Part shown: piece after piece, positions 1 to 11,926 of the stretch
Layout: each line of letters starts with the position of its first letter
Position numbering within the stretch: the stretch's first letter is position 1
Source of the DNA: Mikania micrantha
Taxonomy: Eukaryota; Streptophyta; Magnoliopsida; Asterales; Asteraceae
Direction: 5' to 3'
DNA length: 64,000 nucleotides
NCBI GenBank assembly: GCA_009363875.1
Contig: CM018698.1
Coordinates: forward strand, 53,474,067-53,538,066
Notes under the pieces: model-generated
What the model saw: only the letters and a program-made list of their open reading frames with translations
The model's database searches: none
Told to the model about the DNA's origin: nothing
Made by a program: the position numbers and the translations under genes

Positions 1-86
1 TTGTCTCTAAATATATGTTTATGCATGCCTAATGACATATAGACACTAATAACACAAATCATTCGTTAAAGGGCTTACTTGTTAAT
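1..86 (+). mobile_element. Internal 3' remnant of a copia element (left piece)
   Basis: Non-coding AT-rich DNA that becomes continuous with 4880-5061 when the solo LTR at 87-4874 and one TSD copy are removed. It is therefore part of the interior of the element whose polypurine tract and LTR lie at 5049-5498. No ORF is visible. Confidence 0.5.
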
Positions 87-849
87 TGTAACACTGTGCC
101 GGAATCGTTACCGGAACAGTAATCTGTACAGTAACTTGTACAGTAACTCAGATACATCAAGGAGAAATACTTAGAAGCTATTAATATTTGATGCTAAACA
201 TAAACTATTACACGATGTTTCTGAAATTCTGATTTAAATCTTAGGATTTAAACAGTCAGAAACACACCAGAAAACGATGAACAGATATACTCATGTTTGA
301 TTTTATATTATTAGGTTTAAACGTATGTGAGGATAAACAGAACAAAACTTTAACAGTTGTTGTTACAGAATGCTAAACCGACGGGTTATTCGTATATGTG
401 ACGATCTGTACGAATAGATCTGATAGTTTAACGATCTGAAACGATGACTGAAAAGTAGAAAACAAAATCAGAAAGTGAAATGTACGATCGTGTTCGTACA
501 GTTAGCGCTCTGTACGAAGACGCGCGTAAGTGACGTTTTCTGACGAAACGAAAACGAAGACGATTCGAACGATAATAAATATAAGGAAATAAAATATTTC
601 CTGTTTTACAATTTTGAAACTCATCAGAATTAAATTAAAACGCGTAAAGCATACAATACGCGAAAGATGTAACGGAACGCGTAAAATATTAAATTACATC
701 AAATCATTCAAGAATAATAATATTTAAAACATTTCTATAAATAATCACCCTCCTAATATTTAAAATAAAGCCCTTTTTATTTAATTACGTAATTACACGC
801 GTTACGATCCGGAAACGAGACGAAAACGCGAACCCGAATACCCTCGGGG

Positions 850-857
850 TATATAAA
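850..857 (+). promoter_or_regulatory. LTR 1 TATA box (CACCCTCGGGGTATATAAA-type block)
   Basis: TATATAAA follows CCCTCGGGG. The same block stands at the matching place in the other family LTRs (25323, 30266, and degraded at 6753). A CT-rich tract starts about 40 bp downstream, as in many plant core promoters. Likely start of U3-driven transcription. Confidence 0.75.
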
Positions 858-1069
858 CGTTGGAAGAACACTTTTCTTCCATTTTTACACATCTCCCTCT
901 CTCTCTAGCTCTCATTCCCGTCACCCCTCTCTCACTAGAATTTATCACCTTCAACCTTCAAGATCTCACTCGTTTGAAGACGAAATCAGGCGTTCTTGGT
1001 GTCCACGCGAAGCTCTCACAATCCTCTACAAGGAAATACAATCGATCTGAGGATTTATCCAGCGAAATC

Positions 1070-1080
1070 CGAGGTATGAA
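1070..1080 (+). promoter_or_regulatory. Splice-donor-like site 1 in LTR 1
   Basis: GAG|GTATGA with GT at 1074-1075, about 190 nt after the expected transcription start. Equivalents: GT at 6976, 25546 and 30502 in related LTRs and at 17726 in an unrelated one. Inferred from motif and position only. Confidence 0.45.
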
Positions 1081-1729
1081 GCCATTAAACTCGTGAAAAG
1101 TAGGGTTTTCTCCATTCTTGTTCGGCCTAGACTCATAACCGAAGTATAACTCTTATACGCACACATACTACACCTGTAATGGCTAATATTCGCGTAACCG
1201 CACCCTAGGAACACCCATACACCAGAATTGCAGGTCGATGATGATGAGGAAGTGCAGGGTTCGTGGGTATTAGCAGCGACCGAACCCTAGGAATGACTGG
1301 CGAACCCTTCATGGTGGCGAACCCATGGTGCAAGCTGCGAACCTGTCTACGTGCATGGGGCCGAACCTTCGTTATCAACCGAACCTTCTGTTGGATGTCA
1401 CCATCAGCCCCGAACCTTAGGGGCCGAACCCTAATGTGCCGAGCCTTTACACCTGGGCCGAACCCTTTGAAAGCAGAACCTTGTTATTACATCAACGAAC
1501 CATGCAATAAGAAAGCGAACCCTACAACCGGCGAACCTCCCTGATCAACAAACATTAGCCGAACCTTCGGGATCTATCTCACCGAACCCTCGACGAACCA
1601 CACGCACCAATTCGAGCCGAACCTACAAGGAAGATAGGCCGAACCTTTCAAGAAGGTTCGCTGCTTGAAAAACCGAACTCAACTCTTTCTTACTAGCAGA
1701 TGCCAACCACGATTCTTATACACTTAAAT

Positions 1730-2130
1730 GGCCCAACAGCTTTAGTTTTCGGCCCATAGTCCTTTCTTGGCCCAACTCATTGTAATCGGCCCAATCCCTT
1801 TTAGCAACCCATGGCCCTATTTAATTTTGGCTCACCTAAGTATAAATTGTAGCCCCAATACATTGTATTGAGCCATGTCGATTACTTAGGCCCAACCCCC
1901 TTGGCCCATAATATGTGTGCACAGGCCCAACTGATTTCGGCCCAAGAGTACCGGCCAAAGGATGCAACAAGCCCATGATAATGTAAGTTGGCCCAATAAA
2001 TTGTGAAATGGCCCATTTCCTAATTCGGCCCAATATCATGAACTAGGCCCATATGGACTATCTTTCCCCAAGATTATTATTACATTAGGTTTATGATGTT
2101 CAACTCGACCCAAAGGGTTATCCGGCCCAA
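1730..2130 (+). repeat. GGCCCA-rich block in LTR 1
   Basis: More than ten copies of GGCCCA/TGGGCC, often as CGGCCCAA, at irregular spacing. It is preceded at about 1270-1680 by many CGAACC(C/T)T motifs. TGGGCC matches the core of plant site II (TCP factor) elements. The same type of block recurs in the other family LTRs. Confidence 0.6.
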
Positions 2131-2561
2131 ATGATAACTAGGTCAAGAACATCTTGGATTTATACTAGTGATCACTTGTGTGGGAATTACTAGTTAAAAT
2201 ACGACAAAGATAGAAAGGTGTTGATAAACAAAGAGAAAACAAGGTAATTTAGTAATCATATGTTGAAACATTTAAATGATTACAATTAAGAGGTCACAAA
2301 CCACTAAGAGTCTAATGATAACAAACAGGTGAACACAACATGTAATGAGAAGACACGTCAAATTAACATGAGTGATCACAAGTAAGTTAGGGGCCGAATA
2401 ATGACCGAGACTTACGAGTGTTAGCCAACTCTAGGGCTAACACATACACGCACACAGACTAACATTAACATATACTTGTAAGCTACAAACTAAGTGAAAT
2501 CAATACAGGATTGTGAACAACACAACAAGTACAAACAGAGAGCGCGTGCATTCTTGTTTAG

Positions 2562-2587
2562 AACTTAGTCAACCGCTTCAAACACAG
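2562..2587 (+). other. Putative 26-nt micro-exon in LTR 1 leader
   Basis: An acceptor-like TTCTTGTTTAG ends at 2561 and a strong donor-like ACAG|GTGAGT starts at 2588. The same arrangement with the same 26 nt length is at 26991-27016. Inferred; needs RNA evidence. Confidence 0.4.
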
Positions 2588-3204
2588 GTGAGTTCATTTG
2601 TCCATTTTCAAACCTTTTGTTTTACTTCGGGACTGAGAAGCATGTTAAACAATTATTGAAATGTTTATTAAATGCTTTTACACATATTTACAATGTTTAT
2701 ATTAATGCGTGAAATTGAAATGCTTGGGTGGGAAACCAAGGACTAAGGCTATAGTGTAAGTAGCTAATGCTATTTACCTTATATTTATTTACATTATATA
2801 AACACTTGTGATCAAAATGGAAACTAGTACACTTTGAGAAGCTTTAAACTTGATACTTATACTAAAAACGAAGAGTTAAATTATATACTTGAGGCTTAAA
2901 ATATAGAATTGAAGCCTAAACCTTATGCTAAACGCTTATGCTATAAACTTAAAACCTAAACTTTGAGCTAAATACTTATGTTATAAGCTATGTGCTTAAA
3001 TTATACAATAGAGGTTTAACTTATAAACTCTATGTTTAACTATATACAAAATCTTAAGGCTTTGGAAATGCTTAAACTAAACACTAATGTTTTATACAGT
3101 TATTTCAGAAAGTTAAGGTTTTATACCTTTAGTAAAGTATTAAATTACTTTACACTTACAATGATTTGTTTAAACTTGACTTGAAACATATATGCTTAGA
3201 AATA

Positions 3205-3440
3205 CTTATATACGTGAGAGGCTTGAAACACTTGGATGCTTGTTACACTTGAAATACCTGAAAACACGTGAATACTTGTTATACTTAGAATACTTGAAAT
3301 ACGTGATTGCTTGATACATTTGGGATAATTGAATACTTGAATGCACGATATACATGGGATACATGAACACTTGGAATGCTTGATACATTTGGATGCTTGA
3401 ACACTTGAATGCTTGAAACATTGGATGCTTAAACAAAAGA
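3205..3440 (+). repeat. Degenerate short tandem repeat
   Basis: Irregular repeats built from cttgaa(a/t)ac and ggatgcttg words. They lie in the variable interval between the donor at 2588 and the acceptor at 4511. The minus-strand ORFs here (3196-3474) are a by-product of the repeat. Confidence 0.6.
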
Positions 3441-3445
3441 CTGAT

Positions 3446-3600
3446 TGACCGACGCGTGTTGACCTGTGTGTCAACCCCTACTAGTCATCAGTGAAACTAT
3501 GTGAATGCTTTAGACTTGTGTGCACAAACTTTTGGACATTGTAAGACAAACTGTTGGCCGCCGCGTGTTGACCTGTGTGTCAACCCCTACTAGTCATTCA
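3446..3600 (+). repeat. Two copies of a GTTGAC...GTCAAC block
   Basis: A segment containing GTTGACCTGTGTGTCAAC and CCCCTACTAGTCAT occurs at about 3455 and 3562. Each copy contains a short inverted repeat (GTTGAC/GTCAAC). Confidence 0.6.
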
Positions 3601-3810
3601 GTGTTCTTCTTGATTCATCCATGGTTATGATCAGTGACTAGAATGATTGAGTTCTTCTGGTTGACTTCGTGTTAACTTGAAGGTTTCTCTCTCAAAACAT
3701 GTCACGAGTCATAAATAGGATCATTATGGATGGATGCTGAACTCCTTAGGGTTTTCAGCTGTCCATAATGGTGCCTATTAAACTTGATACTTATTCGTTG
3801 TGGAATCAAT

Positions 3811-4440
3811 AGTGTGGAATGAAACGCTTAATTGTCATTAATAACAATATGTTAAGCAGCCCGGTATGTGGTGGGACGGTGGCTGGGGCTTGTCCCCTAC
3901 ATATGCCCTATATATAAGCATACTTGGTTGAATAGCATAGGTGGTTGTTAGTGAGGTTAAGGTTGTCATTTCGGGGGAAACAAAGTAAACATTGGCAGGG
4001 AAAAACAAATGCTAAGAATCACACGTCATGAAATCAAAGTAGTGGAATGAAATGCTTAATTATCATTAACAACAATATGTTAAGCAGCCCGGTATGTGGT
4101 GGGACGGTGGCTGGGGCTTGTCCCCTATATATGCCCTATATATAAGCATACTTGGTTGAATAGCATAGGTGGTTGTTAGTGAGGTTAAGGTTGTCATTCA
4201 GGGAATCAAGGTAAACAATTACAGGGTAATCGAATTCAATGAATCAAACGTTATGGAATCAAACATGTAGGATGAAACGCTTAATTATCATCAGGAACAA
4301 TATACCATGTGGTTTGGTATGTGGTGGGACGGTGGCTGGGGCTTGTCCCCTACATATGCCCTATATATAAGCATACTGGAACAGATGGTATAGGTGATTA
4401 ATAATGAGGTTAAGGTTGTCATTCAAAGGATTTTTCAACC
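3811..4440 (+). repeat. Three tandem ~228-bp modules with a TATATATAAG core
   Basis: Units start near 3811, 4041 and 4268, a period of about 226-230 bp. Each has GGTATGTGGTGGGACGG followed by CCTATATATAAGCATAC. A single copy of the core is present at 9180-9250, 32998-33056 and 34676-34750. The TATATATAAG at 3909, 4137 and 4362 could be a second TATA box. Number of copies differs between LTRs. Confidence 0.85.
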
Positions 4441-4499
4441 TATTTTTACATAAAAACAACATGAACTCACCAACCATTGTGTTGACTTTGTTTTATTAC

Positions 4500-4516
4500 A
4501 TGCTTTCTCAGGTGAC
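4500..4516 (+). promoter_or_regulatory. Splice-acceptor-like site before the LTR 1 end
   Basis: ATGCTTTCTCAG|GTGACG with AG at 4510-4511. The same words occur at 9386, 33249 and 34886, and TTTCTCAG|GTAAG at 20647. It is one of the best-conserved blocks in these LTRs. Confidence 0.45.
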
Positions 4517-4879
4517 GCACATGATTAAGCTAAGATTCAGGAATGCATACTAGGATGACCAGACATAGATCCTAGTTGACTTTTGAAGAAGCACATCTTT
4601 TGAGATCAATACGAATCTCTTTTTGATATCTTGTACAAATACAAGATAGATATATTTGATTCTTTTGAATAGGTTTACCTAGTTAAATTACTAAACCTTG
4701 ACATTTGTAATTTAACTTTGTAATCATAGTTAATGATTTATTGTGCTTAATTATTCTTAACATTGATGCTATGTAAACAATCTGATCATCACGATTATCA
4801 TTCACGATATCGCGCTCCGAGAACCTTCCGCCCGACGGGGACTTCGATCCAACCCCGTCGGCTCAGGGTGTGACATTAA

Positions 4880-5061
4880 TTGATCCTAACTTAAGTTTTA
4901 AATTTGTATTGTAGTATGATTAATGGGGGTCTTGAATTGAATAACTGATTCAATGATTGTATTTCTCTGCTATGATTACAATTTAGAACTAAAATGAGTA
5001 TTATCAATCTGCAGACTTATTTAATGCTCATAATAAATAATCACTTGACCAAGTGGGAGAA
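4880..5061 (+). mobile_element. Internal 3' remnant of a copia element (right piece), with polypurine tract
   Basis: AT-rich, non-coding. It ends in CCAAGTGGGAGAA (5049-5061), a polypurine tract of the kind that directly precedes copia 3' LTRs. Continuous with 1-86 once the solo LTR is removed. Confidence 0.6.
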
Positions 5062-5498
5062 TGTAAGACTAAATATTTACCATATGGCCCTCGTGATTAT
5101 TTAACTAAATAGATTAATTACTTAATTACCTCTAGCAGATATATAATTATTTGATGGACGTAATTATCCTTATTTATCCTAATTAGGGTTTCCCATTGGG
5201 TGTATATAAATAGAGACTAAGGCTCATAATTAAAATATTACTTAACATCACAATCGTCTTCTCCTCACAATAGAGAGTTCGTGACCTCTCACCGAGCCCC
5301 TCTACTAACTCTATCCTCACCATACACCCTAAACGGGAGCCCGATCGGATCGTCATCTCTCAAGAATCATGTCAGGAATCAAAAACGCATTCACTGGATT
5401 CACAGGTTTCATCTTATCTCTATTTCATTGTTGTTTTCGTGTCCATCTTTAAATCAAACTCAAAGGAATCGATCCAATAGAAATATGTAAATCTTGCA
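5062..5498 (+). mobile_element. Copia 3' LTR (~437 bp)
   Basis: Starts TGTAAGACTAAATATTTA right after the polypurine tract. The proposed end, AAATATGTAAATCTTGCA, is close to the reverse complement of the start, giving TG...CA ends. A TATATAAATAG box lies at 5203-5213, followed by a C-rich leader. The 5' LTR and TSD would lie outside the window, so the end coordinate is the uncertain part. The ORF at 5281-5490 is not supported. Confidence 0.55.
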
Positions 5499-5778
5499 CA
5501 CTTGGTTTTAAACTCGTGTCTAGGCGCAAGAGGTGCTTCATAAAACTCCTCAAGGCAGCGCTTCAAGCACATTAGGTCAATATTAGTCAAGATAAGGATA
5601 CGTAGGTGGCTGATATGTAAAAATGATCAAAGGGTGAAAAAATTTTGAAATGTTTTACTTCATAAAAAAGTTGATATGTACATAAATTTTATCTGGTTGC
5701 AGATAGTGCAATGTCTTGCATACATGAAGATCACGCCTCTCGCGTAGCGCTTCTATGTCTTCTAAAACCATGATTAGT
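5499..5778. other. Unassigned spacer
   Basis: No gene or element boundary seen. Contains GC-richer words around 5530-5560 and 5730-5750, possibly the flank of another old insertion. Confidence 0.4.
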
Positions 5779-5791
5779 TACACCTGATGCA

Positions 5792-6055
5792 TCCTGTAAA
5801 TTCAGCCTACTGGTTGGGGTTTCATCTTGTGACCGAAAAGTCATGTGTTCAAGCCTTGTCAAGGGCAATTTAAAGGATATCCAGGTGAATGAAGGAATCT
5901 TGATCTTAATCTCGGGTTTTAGACCAATGGGGGGCGAGGGTTTACCCATTCCAAGGGGTTCCCGCGCATCTGTTGTTGTCGCGTCTTACCTTTGCCCGAT
6001 GGGCCCGGTTAAGACAACATACATGATATGTAGGATCATCGCCGTTAAAAAAAAT
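5792..6055 (+). mobile_element. SINE-like retroposon, family A
   Basis: About 264 bp ending in GCCGTT plus an A tract (6047-6054). Flanks are TACACCTGATGCA (5779-5791) and TGCACCTAATGCA (6056-6068): 13 bp with two mismatches, a plausible TSD. GTGTTCAAGCC near 5844 resembles a pol III B box. The middle (AATCTTGATCTTAATCTC, then GGTTTTAGACCAATGGGGG) matches the minus strand of 60294-60577, so two copies of one family are present. The ORF at 5843-6064 is a by-product. Confidence 0.65.
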
Positions 6056-7149
6056 TGCACCTAATGCAGGCACCAAGTTGTATTCTCCCAAGATTTATTT
6101 GTATACTGTAACATCAGTGCCAGAAACGTGACCGGAAAAGTGATCTATACAATAACTTGCACATTAACTCAGGTACAAACTATGTGAACTACTAGTATGC
6201 TATTATCATGTAATGCTTGACACTAAACTATTATGCCATTGTTTCAGCAATCTGATTAAATCTCACGGTTTAACAGTCAGAAACATATCAGACAACATTG
6301 AACTGACATATAAATGCTTGTTAAGATGCTATTATGTATACACGTATGTGAGGTTGAACAATACAAAACAATGACGGACGTCGTTACATGAATGCTAAAT
6401 GGACGGATTATTCGTATAGGTGACGATCTGTACGAATAAATCTGAAAGTTTAACGTTCTAAATGATGTCCAATAATTAGAAAACCATATTGAAAAGTGTA
6501 GTTATTGTCGAATTCGTACGAGTGACGATTCGAACGAATACGCGCGACGACTATACGATTCGATTTAAACGTTTTCAGAAAATTTAAATAAACGAAAGAT
6601 AATTAGTTAATTTACTAGGAATAACCACCTTTCAAAAGTTAAAAAAATAAATAAATTCTTTTATCTAAATTCATAAACTACGCGTGTTACGTTCCGGAAA
6701 CGCAACGAAAACAAGAACCGAGCAAACGAAACGAACCCGAACACCCTCGGGGTATGAATACTCTAAATGAATCAACTACCACATTTAATCCTCTCATTCT
6801 CTCTCTCTAAAACCATTTTTTTGAAACTTGCTCTCTCTAGAAGTTTCAAACTTCAAATCCAAAGATCCCTTCCAATTCTTGATGAGATCGCATGATTCTT
6901 AAGCTAAATCGAAGCTATAAACCTCCTATATCTGAAAGTACAACCGATCTAGAGCCAAATCCACTAAAAATTGAGGTATGGAGCTGTGAATGTCACGATT
7001 TTAGGGTTTCCTAAACCCTTGTGTTCGAACCCTTGTTTAGCCGGTTCTAAGCACCCCAAACTTTAGGCAAATCACACCAAATACACATAGGATGGTGTAG
7101 AAACAAAGGAGACACCATAATCTAGTGATAAACCTTGGTTTTAGAAGTT

Positions 7150-7460
7150 GAGCCCGTGGAAAATGAGGGCGGTCGAAGCACCACCATCAGGTGGCTGAAT
7201 GACAACCAGGCCGAATGGCCAACTCCTGGCCGAAAGGAGCCATTCGATCGGCACTTTCCCATACGGCCCAAGCTCTTTCGGGTGAGGCTCATTCGATCGG
7301 CCCTTCATGCTGGTTCGGTTGGCCCAGGGTTTCATTCAGTCGGCCAAGCCTCCTTCGGCCAAGATCATTCGGTCCAAGCCATTCGCACACCCTGCTCCTT
7401 CGGTTAAGTTCATTCGACCAGGCCACCCTGATTCGGCCCAAGCTGATTTGGGCATGACTC
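7150..7460 (+). repeat. CATTCG/GGCC-rich block in LTR 2
   Basis: Many copies of CATTCG(A/G) and CGGCC(C/A)AA words, matching the position and style of the blocks at 1730-2130, 25730-26500 and 31080-31470. The overlapping ORFs on both strands here are repeat artefacts. Confidence 0.6.
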
Positions 7461-8379
7461 TTTTGGCTAAGGGTTTGGGTTAGAACCATCATTTACAGTC
7501 AAGGAACCTTAGATGTATGGTATGCATGGGGGATAACATGGTGTGCATGGATGGCTACGTAAACCTCATGCATGTGTGGGTGTGTGCATGGGAAACAATT
7601 AGGGTTTTCTAACAAGAATCCAATTCTAGTTTTTAAACAAAAGTGATAAGCTAATAAGCTTTTTATGCTAGAGATTAAAACATCAATGCTTTACTAAATA
7701 AATGCTAAACATATAGATTTTCTATCACATGGGATTGAGGGTAAACAAAGAATTATGCAATAACAACAAGAGTATTTACTATTCTAGTGTAAAACATGAG
7801 ATGCAAAGTTGCAAGGAACCAACTAAGCTAGGTAGTCCCAATGGACTTCTGAGCTAAGTTGTACGCACAAACGATCCAAGAAATAAGGGAAGCTAATACT
7901 TAATCTTGGGCTTAGAGTTAATCAAATTGGATTAACTTAAGTCTAACAAACTAACTTATGATTTTCTTAAAATAAATTATGGTTTTAATAAATGAAATCA
8001 ATGACAAACTTTATTAATTAATTAAACTATTACCTATGGGATTAAGGGTTTTTAATGATGGGTAATACCTTAGATTAATTAGATGAAGTCCTAGAAAACA
8101 CATTAGTAACACAGGACACTTAGTTGCACACCGAGACCAAAACCCTAGTTTGCGGCTATTATAACGACTTATCATATTCGAATCTCTTAAAACAACTCAG
8201 GCGTTGAAGATATTTAAGCTACAATCAACGAGTGCGCATTATCTGTGGTAACTTATACTTAGCAACACAGGTGAGTTCATTGTCCCTTTTCGAACCATTT
8301 TGAATTTTACATCGGGACTGAGAAGCATGTTATTTTTTTTAAACAGATGTTTACATATTTGGTAAGTGCTTTATTACTA

Positions 8380-8705
8380 AATCATAATGCAAATGCTAAT
8401 GCTTGTGTTCTTATTCTAAAAGCTAATTCTAAAAGTTAAAAGTTAAGGCTTTATCTTAATGCTAATTCTATATGCTATATGCTCAAACTATAAGCCAATG
8501 CTAGATGCTATATACTTCAAGCTAAGACCATATACTAATACTACATGCTAATGCTAGATGCTATACACTTCAAGCTAAGACTATATGCTAATACTACATG
8601 CTAATGCTAAATGTTATATGCTACAAGCTAACATTATATGCTGATACTACAAGCTAATGCTAGATGACTATAGGCTAGTGCTATATGCTACATACTACAT
8701 GCTAA
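8380..8705 (+). repeat. Short tandem repeat (ATGCTA words)
   Basis: Dense irregular repeats of atgcta, ctaatgcta and acatgcta, in the variable interval of LTR 2. It runs into the 50-bp array. Confidence 0.7.
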
Positions 8706-8714
8706 GATTGTATG

Positions 8715-9060
8715 CTAATGCAAAGCTTGTATCTATATATATGAGATACGTGAATGCTAAACTATGCTAATGCAAAGCTTGTATCTATATATGAGATACG
8801 TGAATGCTAAACTGTGCTAAGGCAAAGCTTGTACTTATATATGAGATACGTGAATGCTAAACTATGCTAAAGCAAAGCTTGAATCAATTCATGAGATACA
8901 TAATTGCTAAACTATGCTAGAGCAAAGCTTGTATCTAATCATGGGTTATGTAAATGCTAAACTATGCTATTGCAAAGCTTGTACCTATGCATGAGATTCG
9001 TAAATGCTAAACTATGTTGATGCAAAGCTAATACCCGTGTATAAGGTACTTAAAGGCTGA
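8715..9060 (+). repeat. 50-bp tandem array, about seven units
   Basis: AAAGCT(T/A) occurs at 8722, 8774, 8824, 8874, 8924, 8974 and 9024, a spacing of almost exactly 50 bp. Each unit also carries (A/T)ATGCTAAACTATG. This array is specific to LTR 2 in the window. Confidence 0.85.
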
Positions 9061-9754
9061 GCTATGTGAATGCTATAAACATGTAAAGTTTTAAACAGTA
9101 TGCTAAAGCTATAATGGAGACGGAATTGGACGTAGGTAAAATGCTTAATTATCATTAACAACAATGTCATATATGATTTAGTATGTGGTGGGACGTTGGC
9201 TGGGCGGGCGGTAAGTTCGACCCTACATATGCCCTATATATAAGCATACCGAATTGGATATTACATGTGATGTTAATGAGGTTAAGGTTGTTACCGAAAA
9301 GGTTTGCTAAAGCTATTTTTCAACTACTAAACTATATGAACTCACCAACCATTGTGTTGACTTTGTTTTCTTACATGCTTTCTCAGGTGACGTATAGAAA
9401 TAAGCTAAGGCTAAGGAATGCATGCTAGGATGCCCAATTAGATGACCTAGTAGATTTTGAAAAGCACATGTTTTGATGAATGTTGTGAATCACTTTTGAC
9501 ATCTTGTACAGTTACAAAATAGTAAACATTTGATTCTTTTGATGGGTTTACTTAGTTAAATTATCAAACATTGACGGTTGTAATTTAACTTAGTAATCCT
9601 AGATTAATACTATATTGTGCTTTAGTTAATCTCAATGTTGATGCTATGTAAACAATTTGATCATCACGATTATCACTCACAATATCGCGCCCCGAGAACC
9701 TTTCGCCCGGCGGGACACACGATCTGGCCCGTCGGCTCGGGGTGTGACATATAC

Positions 9755-11748
9755 TCACCCTTAAATTAAATTAAATAGTGTTTTATTTTATTTTCTCATC
9801 AACACAAGGGTTTTCAACCCATGTTGAATAAATTTTTTTGAACAAAATGTATATTTTCTTGAAAAATAATCTTATGGTTAAAAAAAAGTCTAAAAGTATG
9901 ATATTAAATAATACCACTAGCAGATGCACATTTACAGTTAAGAAAAGTTTAAGATTTACAGTGAAGAGTGGAAGTTATTGACTTCATATTCTTTTTTTTT
10001 TTTTTAAAAACCAAAGTTTTTTTTTAAAGTTCGATCGTTGACGAGAACACAAATATATTCTTTCATTAAAATACTTAAGAACACAAATATTTTCTATTTT
10101 TTCAACTTTTCTTACACAAATATATTCTTCATTAAAATACTAAACGTTGATTTCAAATGGGGTACAGTCCAATTAGAACCTTTTGAATTCCTTTCATATC
10201 AGTGGAGAAGGTTTCCTTTTATGATGGTATCGGGTCGAGTTTGACCTGAAATGTCAAACAACTGGGATACTTGAAATCTTATCACAAAAGGGTTTGAACT
10301 TGTATCATGATGGTGGAACAAACGCTTTTAAAAAAATTAAAAAAAAAAAAAAACTAAAGTTCAAATCATGACTTTTAGTTTTAGACACATGACCCGGATA
10401 ATATAGAAAGAGCAAGGATCAAATAAAAAGTTTATTTTGCCTAAGAAGGCTAAAAAGAAATTTTAAATCTCTAAAACCGACTCAAACGGATTCCGATTGA
10501 ACTCATTTCGATGGCATTGAACCATATCATCAAACCCTACAATAGTTGTTTTTTGATTTTAGCTTTAGCAACAAGTTTTAGAGTTTGAATTTTATGGCAT
10601 GTTTTTTTAGCTTTTAGGTTTTATCTCTAGGTTTAGGGTTTGTTTTTATAATTTTGGTTTTATGATTAGGGTTTATTGTATATGATTTAAGGTTTAGTTT
10701 TAGGGAATTACAAGCCGGTTTCAATGATGTAAAAATGAATTCAATCGGAGTTTGTTTGGGTCGGTTTTTGAGTTTTTAAAAATCTTTCTTAGACCATTTA
10801 GGCAAAAAAAAAACTTTTTAAGAGAACATTCCCCAATATAGAAAAATGTCCATCTCATATGACTTGTGTATACATACATAATACTATAATAGGGCTTATA
10901 ACGTAAATCTAAGAATAAAACGAAGCTAGTATGAATGTGTATGCCCTTATAGAAAGGAGCTTCCTACACTAAAGTCTAAAGGGAATTATTTATGAAGAAA
11001 AACTTGAAGTAAAATTTTAATTCACTACCTTTTGGTTCATGTATAAAGCAAAGGGTCAGTAAATTCTTATAAAAATATTTTTCTTTCTTTTTTTTTAACG
11101 GTAATTTTATCCACTTATCCTACTTTCTAAACAAGTTTGAAATATTCTCTCATTAACTAAAAATCTTCTTTTTAAGAGATAATGTTTGTGTGAAGTAGGC
11201 TAATCTCACATATAAAGTCTTGTAAAAAAGTTTATTTTTTTTTTTTTACTCTAGAGTTTTACTTGCTTGTTACCGAGGCAATCTAGAACTAAATGTTTTG
11301 TTTCATTCCAAAGTGTGTTATTATCAAATTTTTGTTTAATTTTTTCAGTCCAGTTGAAATTTTGGTTAATTTTGTCTACCCAACCCAATATGATGATGAT
11401 TTTATTGAGTAGGGTTACTAGAAGATTAGGATGGTTTGGTGACAGTGGAAGGAAAGCTATTATATGCCATTTTCATGGTTTTCTAACAATTTGGGCGTGC
11501 AAAAACTTTATACCTTGCACCCAGACGGGCCTTTGCGTCGCGCAAGACGCCTGACTACGAAGAGTCGAACTACCCTTTTCAATTAACAAAGCCAAAACAC
11601 CAAACAAGAAACGCCACACACGCAGGCAGATCGATATTGTTTTATAAAAAGATTCGACTTATGCTACTAAAACAAAACTACACCAACAAAGAAACTCAAT
11701 CCAAACCCATACGGGACCTCTTAACAAAATTTTGAATTTTTTCGCGAG
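9755..11748. other. Intergenic DNA between LTR 2 and the 3' end of the E2 gene
   Basis: AT-rich with several A/T homopolymers (for example about 9990-10030 and 10325-10355). No ORF with protein-like composition. A stretch of GGTTTAGGGTTT-like words at about 10610-10700 is a common low-complexity pattern, not a telomere array. Confidence 0.5.
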
Positions 11749-11750
11749 TC

Positions 11751-11756
11751 TTTATT
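11751..11756 (-). terminator. Candidate poly(A) signal of the E2 gene
   Basis: AATAAA on the minus strand, about 170 nt after the E2 stop codon. Consistent with a plant 3' UTR, not proven. Confidence 0.4.
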
Positions 11757-11926
11757 GATCCGTTCAAAAATACCTAAAAATATATCCGGAAAAGGAAGAG
11801 GAAAAACAATGGAAGTACAAATTCATGTGCTCGAAACCAGAAAATGTTACCCCTGCAAAACAGGTTTCTTAACCACATTGAGCAAGAGGATCTACCATGT
11901 AGATGTCGTGCAAAGGTTGTAACATT

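Larger units (their letters stand above)
87..4874 (+). mobile_element. Solo LTR 1, large-LTR Ty3/gypsy family, TSD TTAAT
   Basis: Begins TGTAACA and ends GGTGTGACA. The 5 bp before it (82-86) and after it (4875-4879) are both TTAAT, a target site duplication. There is no primer-binding site, coding region or second LTR inside, so this is a 4.79 kb solo LTR, probably left by LTR-LTR recombination. The family link comes from the end block (CCTTCCGCCCGACGGG then GTGTGACA), shared with 9749, 35247 and 33612; the last copy follows a gag ORF of gypsy type. In order it holds a TATA box, a GGCCCA-rich block, splice-like signals and triplicated 3' modules. ORFs at 860-1096 and 1263-1544 show no protein-like features. 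Confidence 0.9.
6107..9749 (+). mobile_element. Solo LTR 2, same family as LTR 1, TSD TATAC
   Basis: TGTAACA...GGTGTGACA, 3643 bp, flanked by TATAC at 6102-6106 and 9750-9754. It shares the TATA-region block, the GGCCCA-rich block (about 7150-7460), the splice-like signals (donor GT 6976, acceptor AG 8262, donor GT 8271, acceptor AG 9386) and the terminal hairpin block with LTR 1. The TATA box appears degraded (TATGAATA at 6753-6760), so this copy is probably a weak or dead promoter. No coding sequence. Confidence 0.9.

Noticed and set aside
860..1544. ORFs of 78 and 93 codons in LTR 1
   Set aside because: They lie in the CT-rich leader and CGAACC repeat block, have no homologues in the other LTR copies and no domain-like features.
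10610..10720. Interstitial telomere repeat
   Set aside because: Only scattered GGTTTAGGGTTT-like words, no regular TTTAGGG array.
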